Assembly: GCA_005881435.1 (NCBI GenBank)
Contig: VBHP01000002.1
Location: 15,446 to 59,180 of the forward strand
Reading direction: 5' to 3'
Source: Chloroflexota bacterium
Lineage (GTDB): Bacteria; Chloroflexota; Limnocylindria; P2-11E; CF-107
DNA length: 43,735 nt
A program made the translations under genes and the position numbers. Positions within the stretch are counted from its first letter, which is position 1; every line of letters begins with the position of its first letter. Positions 7,482-15,898 of this stretch are shown piece after piece. Under the pieces are notes generated by a model. It made no database searches and was not told the DNA's origin. It was given only the letters and a program-made list of their open reading frames with translations.

Positions 7482-8423
7482 GTCACCGCGGCCGATGTCG
7501 CGCGCGCCTTCGAGCGCGCGGTCGGACGGCGGCCGGATCGCGTCGAACGGTTGCCCCGTGGCTACGCCAACATCACCTGGCTCGTCGCGACCGACGCCGG
7601 CCGATTCCTGTTGAAGATGCCGCCGCGCGGCGCGCCGCGCGTCGAGCGCACGGTCAGGGTCACGGCCGCGGCCCAGGCCGCAGGGGTGCCGACGCCGCGC
7701 GTCGTGCGGCACGACAGCAGCGGCATCGACCTTCCGCCGTTCTGGATCCAGGAGCACATCGAAGACGCCGAGGACGCCGAACGTCTGTGGCCGTCACTCG
7801 ATGCCGACGAGCGAGACAGTCTTGGCCGCGAGCTCGGAACCGTCGTCGCGACGCTGCACCGGACGCCGTATCGGGACAATGTGCGACCGCTGCCGGAGGT
7901 GGTCAGGGGACGTTTTGACGGCGTCATCACCCGTGCGCGGGAGGTGGGTGAGCTCGATGAACGCACCGCGCAGCGGATCGCTCGCGTCGTGAGCGAACGA
8001 GTGCCGATGCTCGCCGCGGTCGAGCGCCGCCTGTGCCATACCGACCTCTACCTGGAAAACGTTCTCCTGAAGCGGGTGAACGGCCGACAGCGGTTCGCCT
8101 CGCTCCTCGATTTCGAGCACGGTCTGGGGACCGATCCGGCGGAGGACTTCGTGAAGCTCGCGTGGTGGAACTTTGAGACTCATCCGGAGTTGCGCGCGCC
8201 ATTCTTCGCCGGCTATGGCGATCCCACTCGACACGGCGCCGACTTCGAATCGCGGCGCGAGCTCTTCTGCCTCTACTACATCGTCGCTTCGCTGGGCTAC
8301 TTCTCCGCTCGCGGGCTGGTCCAGGATCCCGTGCGTCCGTGGATGCGCGCCGATGACGCGCGCGAGCTGCAGTTCGCGCGCGATCGCCTCCAGCGCTGGG
8401 CTGGCGGCGGCGCCGCATGCTGA
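7482..8423 (+). CDS. Aminoglycoside phosphotransferase (APH)-family kinase; start unresolved
   Basis: Small-molecule or protein-kinase-fold phosphotransferase, about 313 residues. A nucleotide-binding start reads RLPRGYANITWLVATDAGRFLLKMP. The catalytic-loop equivalent is HTDLYLENVLL (a variant of HGDLHxGN) and the metal-binding segment is DFEHGLGTDPAEDFVKLAWW. Substrate is unknown; such proteins are often annotated as homoserine, choline or antibiotic kinases, none of which can be chosen here. There is no ATG, GTG or TTG in frame between 7116 and about 7550, although homology clearly begins near 7482. Translation may therefore start at an unusual codon after reinitiation at the htpX stop, or a base may be missing in the GGG run at 7473-7475. 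The coordinate given is the first convincing residue. Confidence 0.8.
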   Translation, partial: VTAADVARAFERAVGRRPDRVERLPRGYANITWLVATDAGRFLLKMPPRGAPRVERTVRVTAAAQAAGVPTPRVVRHDSSGIDLPPFWIQEHIEDAEDAERLWPSLDADERDSLGRELGTVVATLHRTPYRDNVRPLPEVVRGRFDGVITRAREVGELDERTAQRIARVVSERVPMLAAVERRLCHTDLYLENVLLKRVNGRQRFASLLDFEHGLGTDPAEDFVKLAWWNFETHPELRAPFFAGYGDPTRHGADFESRRELFCLYYIVASLGYFSARGLVQDPVRPWMRADDARELQFARDRLQRWAGGGAAC

Positions 8424-9427
8424 AGTCGACGCGCGACGTCGCATGGTTGCTCGTCGCGGCGATCGGGATCGGTTTCCTGATGTCGCGCTTCGTTCCCGCG
8501 CGGTTTGGACCCGCGAGCACACCGACGCCGATCGCGGCCAGTCCGACTCCGTTCGCGTCCCCGACGCCGCCGAGTGACGACCCGCGCGTATGGGCCCAGC
8601 CGATCGTCGCCGGTTGCGCCGGAGACGCGGCCGACGCTTACCTCGTGTCTTTCGGCGGCGGCATCGCGCGGTTCGACGGGCAGTTCTGGTATCTCGTCGA
8701 CGACACACTCCGCACGCTCCGCACCGTGACCTGCGTCCCCGGTCTGGCGATCGCGGCCGGAGACGGTTCTCGACTCGTGCGCATCGATCCGAGCGCGCTG
8801 ACCGTCTCACCCGAGCTGCCGCTCGGGGCGGAGGACGTCTACGCCATCGAAGCGCTCAATGCCGGTTCGATCGTCATGGCCGGCAGCGCTCTGACCATCC
8901 GTCTTTTCGTCAACGGTCACTGGGAGCAGATCGGCGGAGGCGGCGCCGACGTTCAGGCCTGGCGGGCGATCCTGATGCGTTCGGCCAAGGAGATCTGGTT
9001 CGCCGGAGACGACGGTTCGCTGGTGCTGTTCGACGGGAAGCAGTTCGTCGACCGCTCCATCACCAAGGGTCCGCGGTTCACGGCCCTGTCGCCGCTCGGC
9101 AGCGATGTGCTGGTCGGCGCCGAGGATGGCAGCCTCTACACCGTGTCAGCGGCCGCCGCGCCACATGTCGTCGGTCACGCCAAGGGCGCGGTCAAAGCGC
9201 TGGCGCCGGACGGCACGGGGGCGTACGTGCTCGCGGACGATCTCACCAGGTTTGGGACAGCGACGCCGGCGCCGCGCGACGCCGACCTGGCAGCGAACGG
9301 ACTCTCCTGCACGGTGATCAACATGTTCACGAACGTCCGCGGTGAGCTGTGGCTCATCGCGAGGGACGGGGGCCGGGCCGGCGTGGCGCGCTACGACGGC
9401 GTCTGGACGAAGTGGGGGCATTGCTAG
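8417..9427 (+). CDS. Membrane-anchored beta-propeller-like protein, unknown function
   Basis: A 336-residue protein not recognised as a named family. An N-terminal anchor (about residues 8-25, VAWLLVAAIGIGFLMSRFV) is followed by a Thr/Ser/Pro-rich linker (residues 35-55) and a beta-rich extracytoplasmic domain. In that domain short blade-like units recur, for example ARFDGQFWYL, IWFAGDDGSLVLFDGKQF, VGAEDGSLYTV and RYDGVWTKWGHC. This pattern suggests a propeller such as the two-component-sensor type, but the fold is inference. The ATG at 8417 lies inside the end of the kinase gene (ATGCTGA overlap), so the two are coupled. The 3' end overlaps the convergent DinB-like gene by 74 bases. Confidence 0.75.
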   Translation: MLKSTRDVAWLLVAAIGIGFLMSRFVPARFGPASTPTPIAASPTPFASPTPPSDDPRVWAQPIVAGCAGDAADAYLVSFGGGIARFDGQFWYLVDDTLRTLRTVTCVPGLAIAAGDGSRLVRIDPSALTVSPELPLGAEDVYAIEALNAGSIVMAGSALTIRLFVNGHWEQIGGGGADVQAWRAILMRSAKEIWFAGDDGSLVLFDGKQFVDRSITKGPRFTALSPLGSDVLVGAEDGSLYTVSAAAAPHVVGHAKGAVKALAPDGTGAYVLADDLTRFGTATPAPRDADLAANGLSCTVINMFTNVRGELWLIARDGGRAGVARYDGVWTKWGHC

Positions 9428-9878
9428 CCGCGGGTTCGAGGTGACGCCGACGATGTCCCGCGGAATGCCCGAGCAGATCTGACGGCCAGTACGGCGACCG
9501 TCTCGCGGCGAACGCGCTCTCCGGGAGTGCGCGCAGCGTGGCCAGGACCTCGCGATGCACGGCGCGATGCGTCGCCACGACCTCGCGCGCGGACTTGCGG
9601 TGCCAGGTGTGATAGAGCTTCGCATTCGCCGCCATCCCGTCGAGCCCCCGGTACGGCGCGGGCCGTCGCTCGCCACGCAGGGAGCGCGCCGTAAATCGCT
9701 TCCAGACCACGATGTGCGCGAGCGCGTCCTTCACCGTCCACGGCTCGCGCCTCGTCCGCTTGAATGCGGGCTGCCGCATCGCGGCCGGCGTCAGACGGCG
9801 CACGGCACGATCGAGGGCGCGGTACTCCTCCTCCACTCTGGCGATGACGTCGGCACGCCGAGGCTGCACCCGCCGCAT
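9354..9878 (-). CDS. DinB/ClbS-like four-helix protein
   Basis: A 174-residue protein resembling the DinB/DfsB/ClbS superfamily of metal-binding four-helix bundles with thiol-transferase, hydrolase or unknown functions. The visible pattern is WTVKDALAHIVVWKRF (about residues 47-62), then YHTWHRKSAREVV, and the last helix SDLLGHSAGHRRRHLE near residue 140. The His residues in the first and last motifs are the usual metal ligands. The final ~28 residues are Arg/Pro-rich and lie opposite the coding end of the convergent gene, so the tail may be non-conserved read-through. The ATG at 9876-9878 has TAGCCT 6 bases upstream, indicating a leaderless mRNA. Confidence 0.75.
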   Translation of the reverse strand: MRRVQPRRADVIARVEEEYRALDRAVRRLTPAAMRQPAFKRTRREPWTVKDALAHIVVWKRFTARSLRGERRPAPYRGLDGMAANAKLYHTWHRKSAREVVATHRAVHREVLATLRALPESAFAARRSPYWPSDLLGHSAGHRRRHLEPAASNAPTSSRRRRSAPRRPGPRPSR

Positions 9879-9884
9879 CGGCCG

Positions 9885-9890
9885 AGGCTA
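9885..9890 (-). promoter_or_regulatory. -10-like box TAGCCT, leaderless start of DinB-like gene
   Basis: On the minus strand TAGCCT is followed by 6 bases and the ATG at 9878. No Shine-Dalgarno sequence is present. Confidence 0.55.
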
Positions 9891-9903
9891 GCAGCGGGTC
9901 AGG

Positions 9904-11158
9904 CTAGGGAATGTTCGACACCATACGTGTCGTGAAATAGGAGAGGAGCCACTCGGTCAGCAGGCTTCCGCGGTTTCGCACCCCGAGGAGCTGGGTCAGG
10001 TAGTTCACGCGCCAGACGGTCCAGGCAGGAAAGCCGGCAAAGACGACATCCCTGGGCATCGTCAGGAACAGAAAGCGACGCAGCCGGGCTCCGGCCGATG
10101 TGCGTCCGAGCGCGACGAGGTCGCCCTTGTCCTTGTGCACGTATGGTTCGGTCGGCTCGCCGCGGATGAGGTGGACGAGATTCGCCGCGAGCGCTGGCGC
10201 CTCGAGAACGGCGACCTGCGCCAGCTGCGCCAGCGGTCTGCCCTGCCATTCCACGTACGCGGCGTCGCCGATGGCGAGGAGATCGTCCCGCCCGGCCACG
10301 CGGAAGGTGCCGTCCACGACCAGACGTCCTTTCACCTGCGGCAGATCGAGCGAGGTCACGCACGCCGCCGGCCCAGACGATGGTGCTGGCGCGCAGCTCA
10401 GGGCCGGTCTTGGTGCGCACCGCGCCGTCCACGACCTCGCTCACCGGCGTGCGGAGCCTGACGTCGACGCGCAACTCCTCGAGCCGCCGCGCGGCGACGC
10501 GTCCGAGGCGCTCGTCCATCGTCGCCAGCACGCGCTCGCCGGCATCGAGGAGCGTGATGCTTGGATCGCGGTCGATGTCGATGTTGGCGTAGCTGCCGCG
10601 CAGCGAGTGGTCGAAGAGGTCGCGCATCGAGGCCGACAGCTCCACGCCGACGGGACCGGCGCCGATGACGATGAACGTCAGCAGACGCCGTCGCCCCTCG
10701 GGGTCGGGCAGCACGTCGGCGCGCTCGAAGCTGGTCAGGATGCGGCGGCGAACCTCCTGGGCTTCGGCGAGGTACTTCATGCCGAGGGCGTGCTCACGAA
10801 CACCGGGAATGCCGTAATCGTTCGTCACGCTTCCCGCGGCGAGGACCAGGCGGTCGTACGGAATGCGGCCGTCGGCCGTGTCGACGGCGTGCGCCTCGAG
10901 GTCGATCCGCTCGACGTTCGTCTGCACGAAGCGGTACTTCGCTTCCCGCACGATCGTCTGCCGTAGCGGGTAAGCCACCGCGTGCGGCGGTAGCTCCCCG
11001 GTCGCGACCTGATACAGCAGCGGTGTGAAGAGGTGGTAGTTGTTGCGGTCGAGGAGCGTGACGTCCGCCTCGCCGGGCCGCAGGCGCCGCTCCAGGGCAC
11101 GGACGAGATGAAGGCCGCCGAAGCCGCCGCCGACTATCACGATGCGGTTCGAGGTCAC
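9904..11158 (-). CDS. ndh: Type II NADH dehydrogenase (NDH-2), apparent frameshift
   Basis: Single-subunit FAD enzyme passing electrons from NADH to the quinone pool, peripheral to the membrane. Frame one (from 11158 to about 10365) holds the FAD motif IVIVGGGFGGLHLVRAL at residues 6-22, the second Rossmann fold FIVIGAGPVGVELSASM near 160 and the IVWAGGV strand near 265. A second frame from about 10372 to 9904 continues the family with the FAD-contacting LLAIGDAAYVEWQG and the C-terminal membrane-helix region LTEWLLSYFTTRM. One extra base near 10358-10375, around GGCGTGCGTGACC, separates the halves. It is therefore a pseudogene, an assembly error or, less likely, programmed frameshifting. GTG 11158 is preferred because TAGGAT lies 8 bases upstream. 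Confidence 0.85.
11067..11072 (-). other. Second-strand note: start of NDH-2 FAD domain region
   Basis: No separate element is claimed here; this position lies inside the NDH-2 FAD-binding domain. It is recorded only to state that no regulatory site was found inside this part of the gene. Confidence 0.05.
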
Positions 11159-11166
11159 CCGGCCGA

Positions 11167-11172
11167 ATCCTA
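11167..11172 (-). promoter_or_regulatory. -10-like box TAGGAT for NDH-2
   Basis: On the minus strand TAGGAT is followed by 8 bases and the GTG at 11158. It sits in a 65-base divergent gap shared with the Liv importer operon. Confidence 0.5.
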
Positions 11173-11207
11173 GTGCCAGAATGAGAGCCAATTCCCGCGC
11201 CTACTTC

Positions 11208-11216
11208 AGGAGGTGG
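11208..11216 (+). promoter_or_regulatory. Strong ribosome binding site of the Liv binding protein
   Basis: AGGAGGTGG lies 7 bases before the ATG at 11224. It is close to a perfect anti-Shine-Dalgarno match and contrasts with the leaderless genes around it, as expected for a highly expressed solute-binding protein. Confidence 0.8.
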
Positions 11217-11223
11217 GACGCAT

Positions 11224-12465
11224 ATGCGCATTCGATCTCTCGCGGTCGCAGCGCTCGCCGCGCTGCTCGTCACGGCCGCCTGTGGCGGCGGGGGGCCGGG
11301 CGCTGCCCCGACAAGCAACGTGCCCGACACCATCATCGTGCGCGCCGCACTGCCGTTGACCGGTGCGGATGCGACGCCCGGTGGCTTTTTCAAGAACGCG
11401 TACGAGCTTTACGTCAAACGCGTCAACGACGCCGGCGGGCTCAACGTCGGCGGCAAGAAGGTCAAGATCGACTTCAAGATCGAGGACAACAAGAGTGACG
11501 CACAGACCAGCGGCCAGCTCTACGAGAAGTTCGTCACTCAGGACAACGCCGACTTCCTCCTTGGTGGATACAACACCACGAGCGTGACCCAGGAGGTAAA
11601 GGTGGCGAATCGCTTGAGCGCGCCGTACGTCGGTAGCGGCGGCGCCTCGAGCTCGATCTACGTCGACAACAAGTGGGCCTTTGGCACCCTGGCGTCGATC
11701 CAGAAGCTCTCCGGCACGCAGCTCGCGTTCATCAAAGATCAGCAGGACGCCGGGAAGCTGCCCAAGCCGCTGAAGATCGCCGTGGCGTACGAGAACTCAT
11801 CGCACGGCAACGAGTTCCTGCAGGGCATCAACGACGGCGCGAAGGCCAGCCCCGACCGCTACACGGTCGTGTTCTCCTCGGCGTTCGATCTCTCGGGCAA
11901 GGACTACACCAGCCTGCTGAACCGCGTGAAGGACGCCGCCGCCGACGCGTTCATGGTGGACGCGCGGGTCGGCGACATGATCACGATGCAGACGCAGTAC
12001 GCGCAGCTGGGTCTGTACCACAAGTACCTCACCTACGGGCCGCGCGGACCCGAGCAGCAGGCGCGCGACCAGCTCAAGGCGCAGGGCGACTACATCATCG
12101 CCGCGACGTGGTTCGATGGGCTGATGCCCGGCGACAACGTCAAGAAGTTCACCGATCTGTGGACCGCGGCGGGTCTGAAGAGCAGCGCCTCCTGGTTCGA
12201 GGCCGGCGCATGGGAGGCCGCGCGGATCCTCTTCAGCGCGATCGAAAAGGCCGGCACCGTCGACAAGCAGAAGGTGCACGACACGATCATGAGCACGACG
12301 TGGGACAACTCGATCTTCCCCGGCGGCGCGATCAAGTTCGGCACCACCGGGCAGGCCGACAACGACTACGTCATGACGCAGAACACGCCAAACGGCGCGC
12401 ACATCCTGATCTGGCCAAAGACGTTGGCGACGGGAGCGGCGACGATCCCGATCCCGAAGAAGTAA
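11224..12465 (+). CDS. ABC importer solute-binding lipoprotein, branched-chain amino acid (Liv) type
   Basis: Extracytoplasmic substrate-binding protein of the Leu/Ile/Val (Peripla_BP_6) family, 413 residues. The N-terminus MRIRSLAVAALAALLVTAAC is a lipoprotein signal with lipobox LVTAAC, so Cys20 should be lipidated, followed by a Gly-rich linker. The mature part starts IIVRAALPLTGADATPGG, a typical ligand-site strand, with VAYENSSHGNEFLQGINDGAK near residue 190 and an aromatic-rich C-lobe. The ligand cannot be named; relatives bind branched-chain amino acids, amides, urea or aromatic compounds. It heads a five-gene operon with two permeases and two ATPases. A hairpin just after it probably lowers read-through into the permeases. 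Confidence 0.93.
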   Translation: MRIRSLAVAALAALLVTAACGGGGPGAAPTSNVPDTIIVRAALPLTGADATPGGFFKNAYELYVKRVNDAGGLNVGGKKVKIDFKIEDNKSDAQTSGQLYEKFVTQDNADFLLGGYNTTSVTQEVKVANRLSAPYVGSGGASSSIYVDNKWAFGTLASIQKLSGTQLAFIKDQQDAGKLPKPLKIAVAYENSSHGNEFLQGINDGAKASPDRYTVVFSSAFDLSGKDYTSLLNRVKDAAADAFMVDARVGDMITMQTQYAQLGLYHKYLTYGPRGPEQQARDQLKAQGDYIIAATWFDGLMPGDNVKKFTDLWTAAGLKSSASWFEAGAWEAARILFSAIEKAGTVDKQKVHDTIMSTTWDNSIFPGGAIKFGTTGQADNDYVMTQNTPNGAHILIWPKTLATGAATIPIPKK

Positions 12466-12487
12466 CCGTTTCATACGCAGAAACCGT

Positions 12488-12519
12488 GAGCGCCCCCGGC
12501 CGTTCGGTCGGGGGCGCTC
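12488..12519 (+). terminator. GC-rich hairpin between binding protein and permease
   Basis: GAGCGCCCCCGGCC, a GTTC loop and GGTCGGGGGCGCTC form a 14-base stem with one G-T wobble. No T-tract follows. In this position it probably acts as a partial terminator or 3'-end stabiliser that keeps the binding protein more abundant than the membrane parts. Confidence 0.7.
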
Positions 12520-12541
12520 CGTGTCCGCGCGGTAGGCTTCC

Positions 12542-13435
12542 GTGATCGAAACGCTGGTGCGCGTCGTCGAGGCCTTCATCAGCGCACTGATGGTCGCCGG
12601 GTTGTACGCGACGATGTCTTACGGGCTCGCGCTGATCTACGGCGTGATGAAGATCATCAACCTCGCCAACGCCGGCATCATGATGCTCGCCGCATTCACC
12701 ACGCTGGTGCTGTGGCAGACAACTGGACTCGATCCGCTCGTCCTAGTGGTCGTGGTCGCACCGCTGTTCTTCGTTGTCGGCGCCGTCCTCGAGGTCGTGG
12801 TAGTGCGCCGCGTCTCGGCCGCGGCGCCGATCGTCTCGCTGCTGCTGCTGTTCGGGACGTGGCTGGTGATGCAGGCGTTCGCCAACCTCATCTTCGGCGG
12901 CGACGTTCGCGGCGTCCGACCCGCCTATATCGACAGCGTCGTCCACGTCGGCGACGTCACCTTGGCCTACAACCGGATCTTTGTCTTCGTCGCGGGCGCC
13001 GTCATCCTGGTGCTGCTGGAGCTCTTCCTGCGCGGCACGTTCCTCGGCCGGGCGATCCGAGCGCTGGCGCAGGACCGCGAGGCGTGTGCCCTCGTCGGCG
13101 TGGATACAAAGCGGGTGTCGATGGTCGCGTTCGGCCTCGGCAGCGCGCTCGCTGGCGCGGCCGGATGCCTGCTCACGCTCGTATTCCCCTTCGATCCGAC
13201 CAATCCGTTCGGTGTGCTACAGCTGAAGTCGTTCACGATCATCGTGCTCGGCGGGCTCGAGTCCATCATCGGCGTCGCGTTCGCGTCGTTCCTGCTGGCG
13301 CTCGCGGAGAACCTGACGGTGACGCTGTCACGACCACAGCTCGAGAACCTGGTGTCGTTCGTGGTCCTCGTCGTGGTGCTGGTGGTGATGCCTGGCGGTC
13401 TCGCCGCGCTCCTGCGGCGTCGGAGGCTGGCGTGA
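12542..13435 (+). CDS. livH: Liv-type ABC transporter permease (LivH)
   Basis: Inner-membrane permease of 297 residues with about eight hydrophobic segments. The family motif YGVMKIINLANAGIMMLAAFTTL lies at residues 35-57 (shortened to its core here), and the cytoplasmic coupling region ALAQDREACALVGVDTKRV near residue 178 contacts the ATPases. LGGLESIIGVAFASFLLALAEN near residue 240 is also typical. The start is GTG 12542. The TGA overlaps the next permease's GTG (GTGA), indicating coupled synthesis of the heterodimer. Confidence 0.94.
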   Translation: MIETLVRVVEAFISALMVAGLYATMSYGLALIYGVMKIINLANAGIMMLAAFTTLVLWQTTGLDPLVLVVVVAPLFFVVGAVLEVVVVRRVSAAAPIVSLLLLFGTWLVMQAFANLIFGGDVRGVRPAYIDSVVHVGDVTLAYNRIFVFVAGAVILVLLELFLRGTFLGRAIRALAQDREACALVGVDTKRVSMVAFGLGSALAGAAGCLLTLVFPFDPTNPFGVLQLKSFTIIVLGGLESIIGVAFASFLLALAENLTVTLSRPQLENLVSFVVLVVVLVVMPGGLAALLRRRRLA

Positions 13436-14439
13436 CCGAACGACTCCGCCGCATGGATTGGGCGCACGACCGCGGTGCGCAGATCGTAGTGGTCCTGCTG
13501 GTGGCGGTCGTGCTCGCGGCGATCCCGACGAACGAGCGGCAGTACGCGAACCTGATCCGCATCACCTTCCTGGTGTTGTGGTACGCGATCATGGCTGGCG
13601 CCTGGAACATCATCGGGGGTTACGCCGGACAGGTGTCGTTCGGGCACGCCGCATTTCTCGGCACCGGCGCCTACGTCACCGGCACGCTGTGGCAGACCTT
13701 CCACATCGACCCGCTGCTCACCCTCCCCATCGCCGGGCTCGCCGCGGCGCTGTACTCGGTGATCGTCGGCGCGCCGACGCTCCGGCTGCGCGGCCCGTAC
13801 TTCGCGATCGCCACCATCGGTGTCGGCGAAGCGACGCGCCTGTTCGTCTCGAACATCGACGACATCACCGGACAAGTCATCACGCACGGCGTCACCGGTA
13901 TCTCCTTGCCGAACTACGACCCAGCGAAGGTCCACTACGCCACGGTGGCCGTCTTCGTCGTGGTGATGATCACGACGATCCTGATCCGCGAAGGTCGCTT
14001 TGGCCTCGGCCTCTTCGCCATCAACATGGATCGAGACGCGGCCGAGACTTCGGGCGTTCCGACGGCGCGGCTCCAGGTCCTGGCGTTCGCGATCTCGGCG
14101 TTCTTCACCGCCTGCGCCGGCTCGCTCTATGCCGCGCGCCAGCAGTTCCTGGACCCGACGACGATGTTCGGCTTCGACAAGTCCATCCAGGTGGTGCTGA
14201 TGCCGGTGGTCGGCGGCCTCGGGACCGTCTGGGGTCCGGTCTTCGGGGCGCTGCTGTTCGGCGGCGTGCAGGATCAGATCAGCTCGTTGACGCGCAATCC
14301 GTATCTGCCGCAGCTGATCTACGGGTTGCTGCTCGTACTCGTGGTGCTGTTCGAGCCTCTGGGGGTCGCGGGTTTGCTTGGCCGCGCGTCATCCGCGGGG
14401 CGCGCCTTCGTCCGGCCGCGGCGGGAGACGACGGTCTGA
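13432..14439 (+). CDS. livM: Liv-type ABC transporter permease (LivM)
   Basis: Second permease subunit, 335 residues and many membrane segments. The LivM signature WNIIGGYAGQVSFGHAAFLG is near residue 62, RLRGPYFAIATIGVGEA near 118, and the coupling helix NMDRDAAETSGV near 200. GGLGTVWGPVFGALLFG near residue 262 completes the family pattern. GTG 13432 overlaps the LivH stop; ATG 13453 is an alternative. The TGA at 14437-14439 shares its A with the ATG of LivG. Partner of LivH in an importer of unknown amino-acid or amide substrate. Confidence 0.94.
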   Translation: MTERLRRMDWAHDRGAQIVVVLLVAVVLAAIPTNERQYANLIRITFLVLWYAIMAGAWNIIGGYAGQVSFGHAAFLGTGAYVTGTLWQTFHIDPLLTLPIAGLAAALYSVIVGAPTLRLRGPYFAIATIGVGEATRLFVSNIDDITGQVITHGVTGISLPNYDPAKVHYATVAVFVVVMITTILIREGRFGLGLFAINMDRDAAETSGVPTARLQVLAFAISAFFTACAGSLYAARQQFLDPTTMFGFDKSIQVVLMPVVGGLGTVWGPVFGALLFGGVQDQISSLTRNPYLPQLIYGLLLVLVVLFEPLGVAGLLGRASSAGRAFVRPRRETTV

Positions 14440-15176
14440 TGGCCGACAGTGCGCTCCTCGCCGGCCGGGCCGTGGTGAAGCGGTTCGGGGGTCTCGTGGC
14501 CGTGAACGCCGTCGACTTCGAGGTGCGTCGCGCGGAGATCTTCGGGCTCATCGGACCGAATGGCGCGGGCAAGACCACGTTGTTCCGCTGCATCTCCGGC
14601 ATGTATGCGCCGACCTCGGGATCGATTCGGCTCCGCGGCAAAGAGATCGGCGGCCTCGCGGCGCACGTGGTGTGCGCCCGCGGCGTGGTCACCACGCATC
14701 AGATCGTGCGCCCGTTCCTGGAGATGAACGTGCGGCGCAACGTTCTCGTCGGCGTGCTCTACGGCAGGAGCGGGCTCCGCGGCGCGCGCGCCGACGCCGA
14801 GGTGCAGCGCATCCTCGAGTTCACTGAGCTCGCGCCGCACGAGCACATCGCCGCGAAGTCGCTCACGCTCGCACGACGCAAGCGTCTGGAGGTCGCCCGG
14901 GCCCTCGCGACCAGGCCGGACGTGCTGCTGCTCGACGAAGTCGCCGCCGGCCTGAACCCGACTGAGAGCGCTCGAATGGTCGAGCTCATCCGCCGCATCC
15001 GCGACGCCGGCGTGACCATCGTCATGGTCGAGCACGTGATGAAGGCGATCATGTCCGTGTCGGATCGGATCATGGTCATGGACCTCGGCGCCAAGATCGC
15101 CGAGGGTGCTCCCGCCGAGATCGCGAAGGATCAGCGCGTGATCAAGGCGTACCTGGGACAGGAAGCCGTGGCCTAG
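14439..15176 (+). CDS. livG: Liv-type ABC transporter ATPase (LivG)
   Basis: Cytoplasmic ATPase, 245 residues. Walker A is GPNGAGKTTLF near residues 39-49 and Walker B is VLLLDEVAAGLNP near residue 165. The H-loop sits in TIVMVEHVMKAIMSVSDRI, and the C-terminus ends AYLGQEAVA as usual for LivG. The signature motif reads LTLARRKRLEVARALAT instead of the common LSxGQ form. This divergence is known in some LivG proteins, in which the partner LivF supplies a canonical signature. Start and stop positions support one transcript with both permeases and LivF. Confidence 0.94.
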   Translation: MADSALLAGRAVVKRFGGLVAVNAVDFEVRRAEIFGLIGPNGAGKTTLFRCISGMYAPTSGSIRLRGKEIGGLAAHVVCARGVVTTHQIVRPFLEMNVRRNVLVGVLYGRSGLRGARADAEVQRILEFTELAPHEHIAAKSLTLARRKRLEVARALATRPDVLLLDEVAAGLNPTESARMVELIRRIRDAGVTIVMVEHVMKAIMSVSDRIMVMDLGAKIAEGAPAEIAKDQRVIKAYLGQEAVA

Positions 15177-15177
15177 G

Positions 15178-15888
15178 GTGGCGCTCCTGGAGGTCCGCCA
15201 GCTGACCGCGTTTCACGGCGACGTCCAGGCGCTCTGGGATGTGTCGTTCGAGGTGGCCGAAGGCAGCATCACGACCCTCCTGGGCTCGAACGGCGCCGGC
15301 AAGACCACGACGCTTCGCACCATCTCCGGCATCCTCCCGCCGCGAGACGGAGAGATCCGGCTCGGCGGGGAGCGCATCGATGGCGTGCCGCCGCATCGCA
15401 TCGTCGACATGGGCGTCGTCCAGGTTCCCGAAGGCCGAAAGCTGTGGCCGAACCTGTCCGTGCAGGAGAATCTCGTGCTCGGCGCCTATGGCCGCCGCGG
15501 GCGACCGGAGCGCGCTCGGACGCTGCGGAGCGTGTACGAGCTGTTCCCGCGCCTGGCCGAGCGCCGCTCGCAGCTTGCGGGCACGCTCTCCGGCGGGGAG
15601 CAGCAGATGGTCGCGATCGGGCGCGGGCTGATGGCACGTCCGGTGGTGCTGATGCTCGACGAGCCGTCGTTGGGCCTTGCTCCGATCCTGGTCGATGAGG
15701 TCTTCCGGGTCATCCGCGAGATCGCGGCTCAGCGCGCGACGGTGCTGCTGGTCGAGCAGAACGTGCATCGCGCGCTGCAGATCGCCGACACGGCATCGGT
15801 GCTGGAGAACGGGAGGGTCGTTCTGGCCGGGCCGGCGAAGCAGATCGCCGGCGACGCCAAGGTCCAGACCGCGTACCTCGGCTTGTGA
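15178..15888 (+). CDS. livF: Liv-type ABC transporter ATPase (LivF)
   Basis: Second ATPase subunit, 236 residues. Walker A is GSNGAGKTTTLRTISG near residue 37, the canonical signature is LSGGEQQMVAIGRGLMA near 137, Walker B is PVVLMLDEPSLGLAP near 155 and the switch histidine-equivalent region is VLLVEQNVHRAL near 190. VVQVPEGRKLWPNLSVQENL near 82 is the LivF-specific region. The GTG start lies one base after the LivG stop. This is the last gene of the importer operon and converges with the Lys/Pro-rich membrane protein gene 10 bases beyond. Confidence 0.94.
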   Translation: MALLEVRQLTAFHGDVQALWDVSFEVAEGSITTLLGSNGAGKTTTLRTISGILPPRDGEIRLGGERIDGVPPHRIVDMGVVQVPEGRKLWPNLSVQENLVLGAYGRRGRPERARTLRSVYELFPRLAERRSQLAGTLSGGEQQMVAIGRGLMARPVVLMLDEPSLGLAPILVDEVFRVIREIAAQRATVLLVEQNVHRALQIADTASVLENGRVVLAGPAKQIAGDAKVQTAYLGL

Positions 15889-15898
15889 CCGCCCGGCG

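Noticed and set aside
9354-9430. Frameshift at the end of the DinB-like gene
   Set aside because: The last conserved helix is intact in one frame; the Arg/Pro-rich extension can be explained by a convergent overlap.
11067-11072. Possible element inside NDH-2 listed with minimal confidence among the features
   Set aside because: On review nothing there supports a site; it should be disregarded.
12533-12538. TAGGCT as a leaderless -10 box for livH
   Set aside because: Only three bases separate it from GTG 12542, too short; livH is also inside an operon.
14439-15176. LivG as inactive because of LTLARRKR in place of LSxGQ
   Set aside because: Walker A, Walker B and switch regions are intact and this divergence is known among LivG proteins paired with a canonical LivF.
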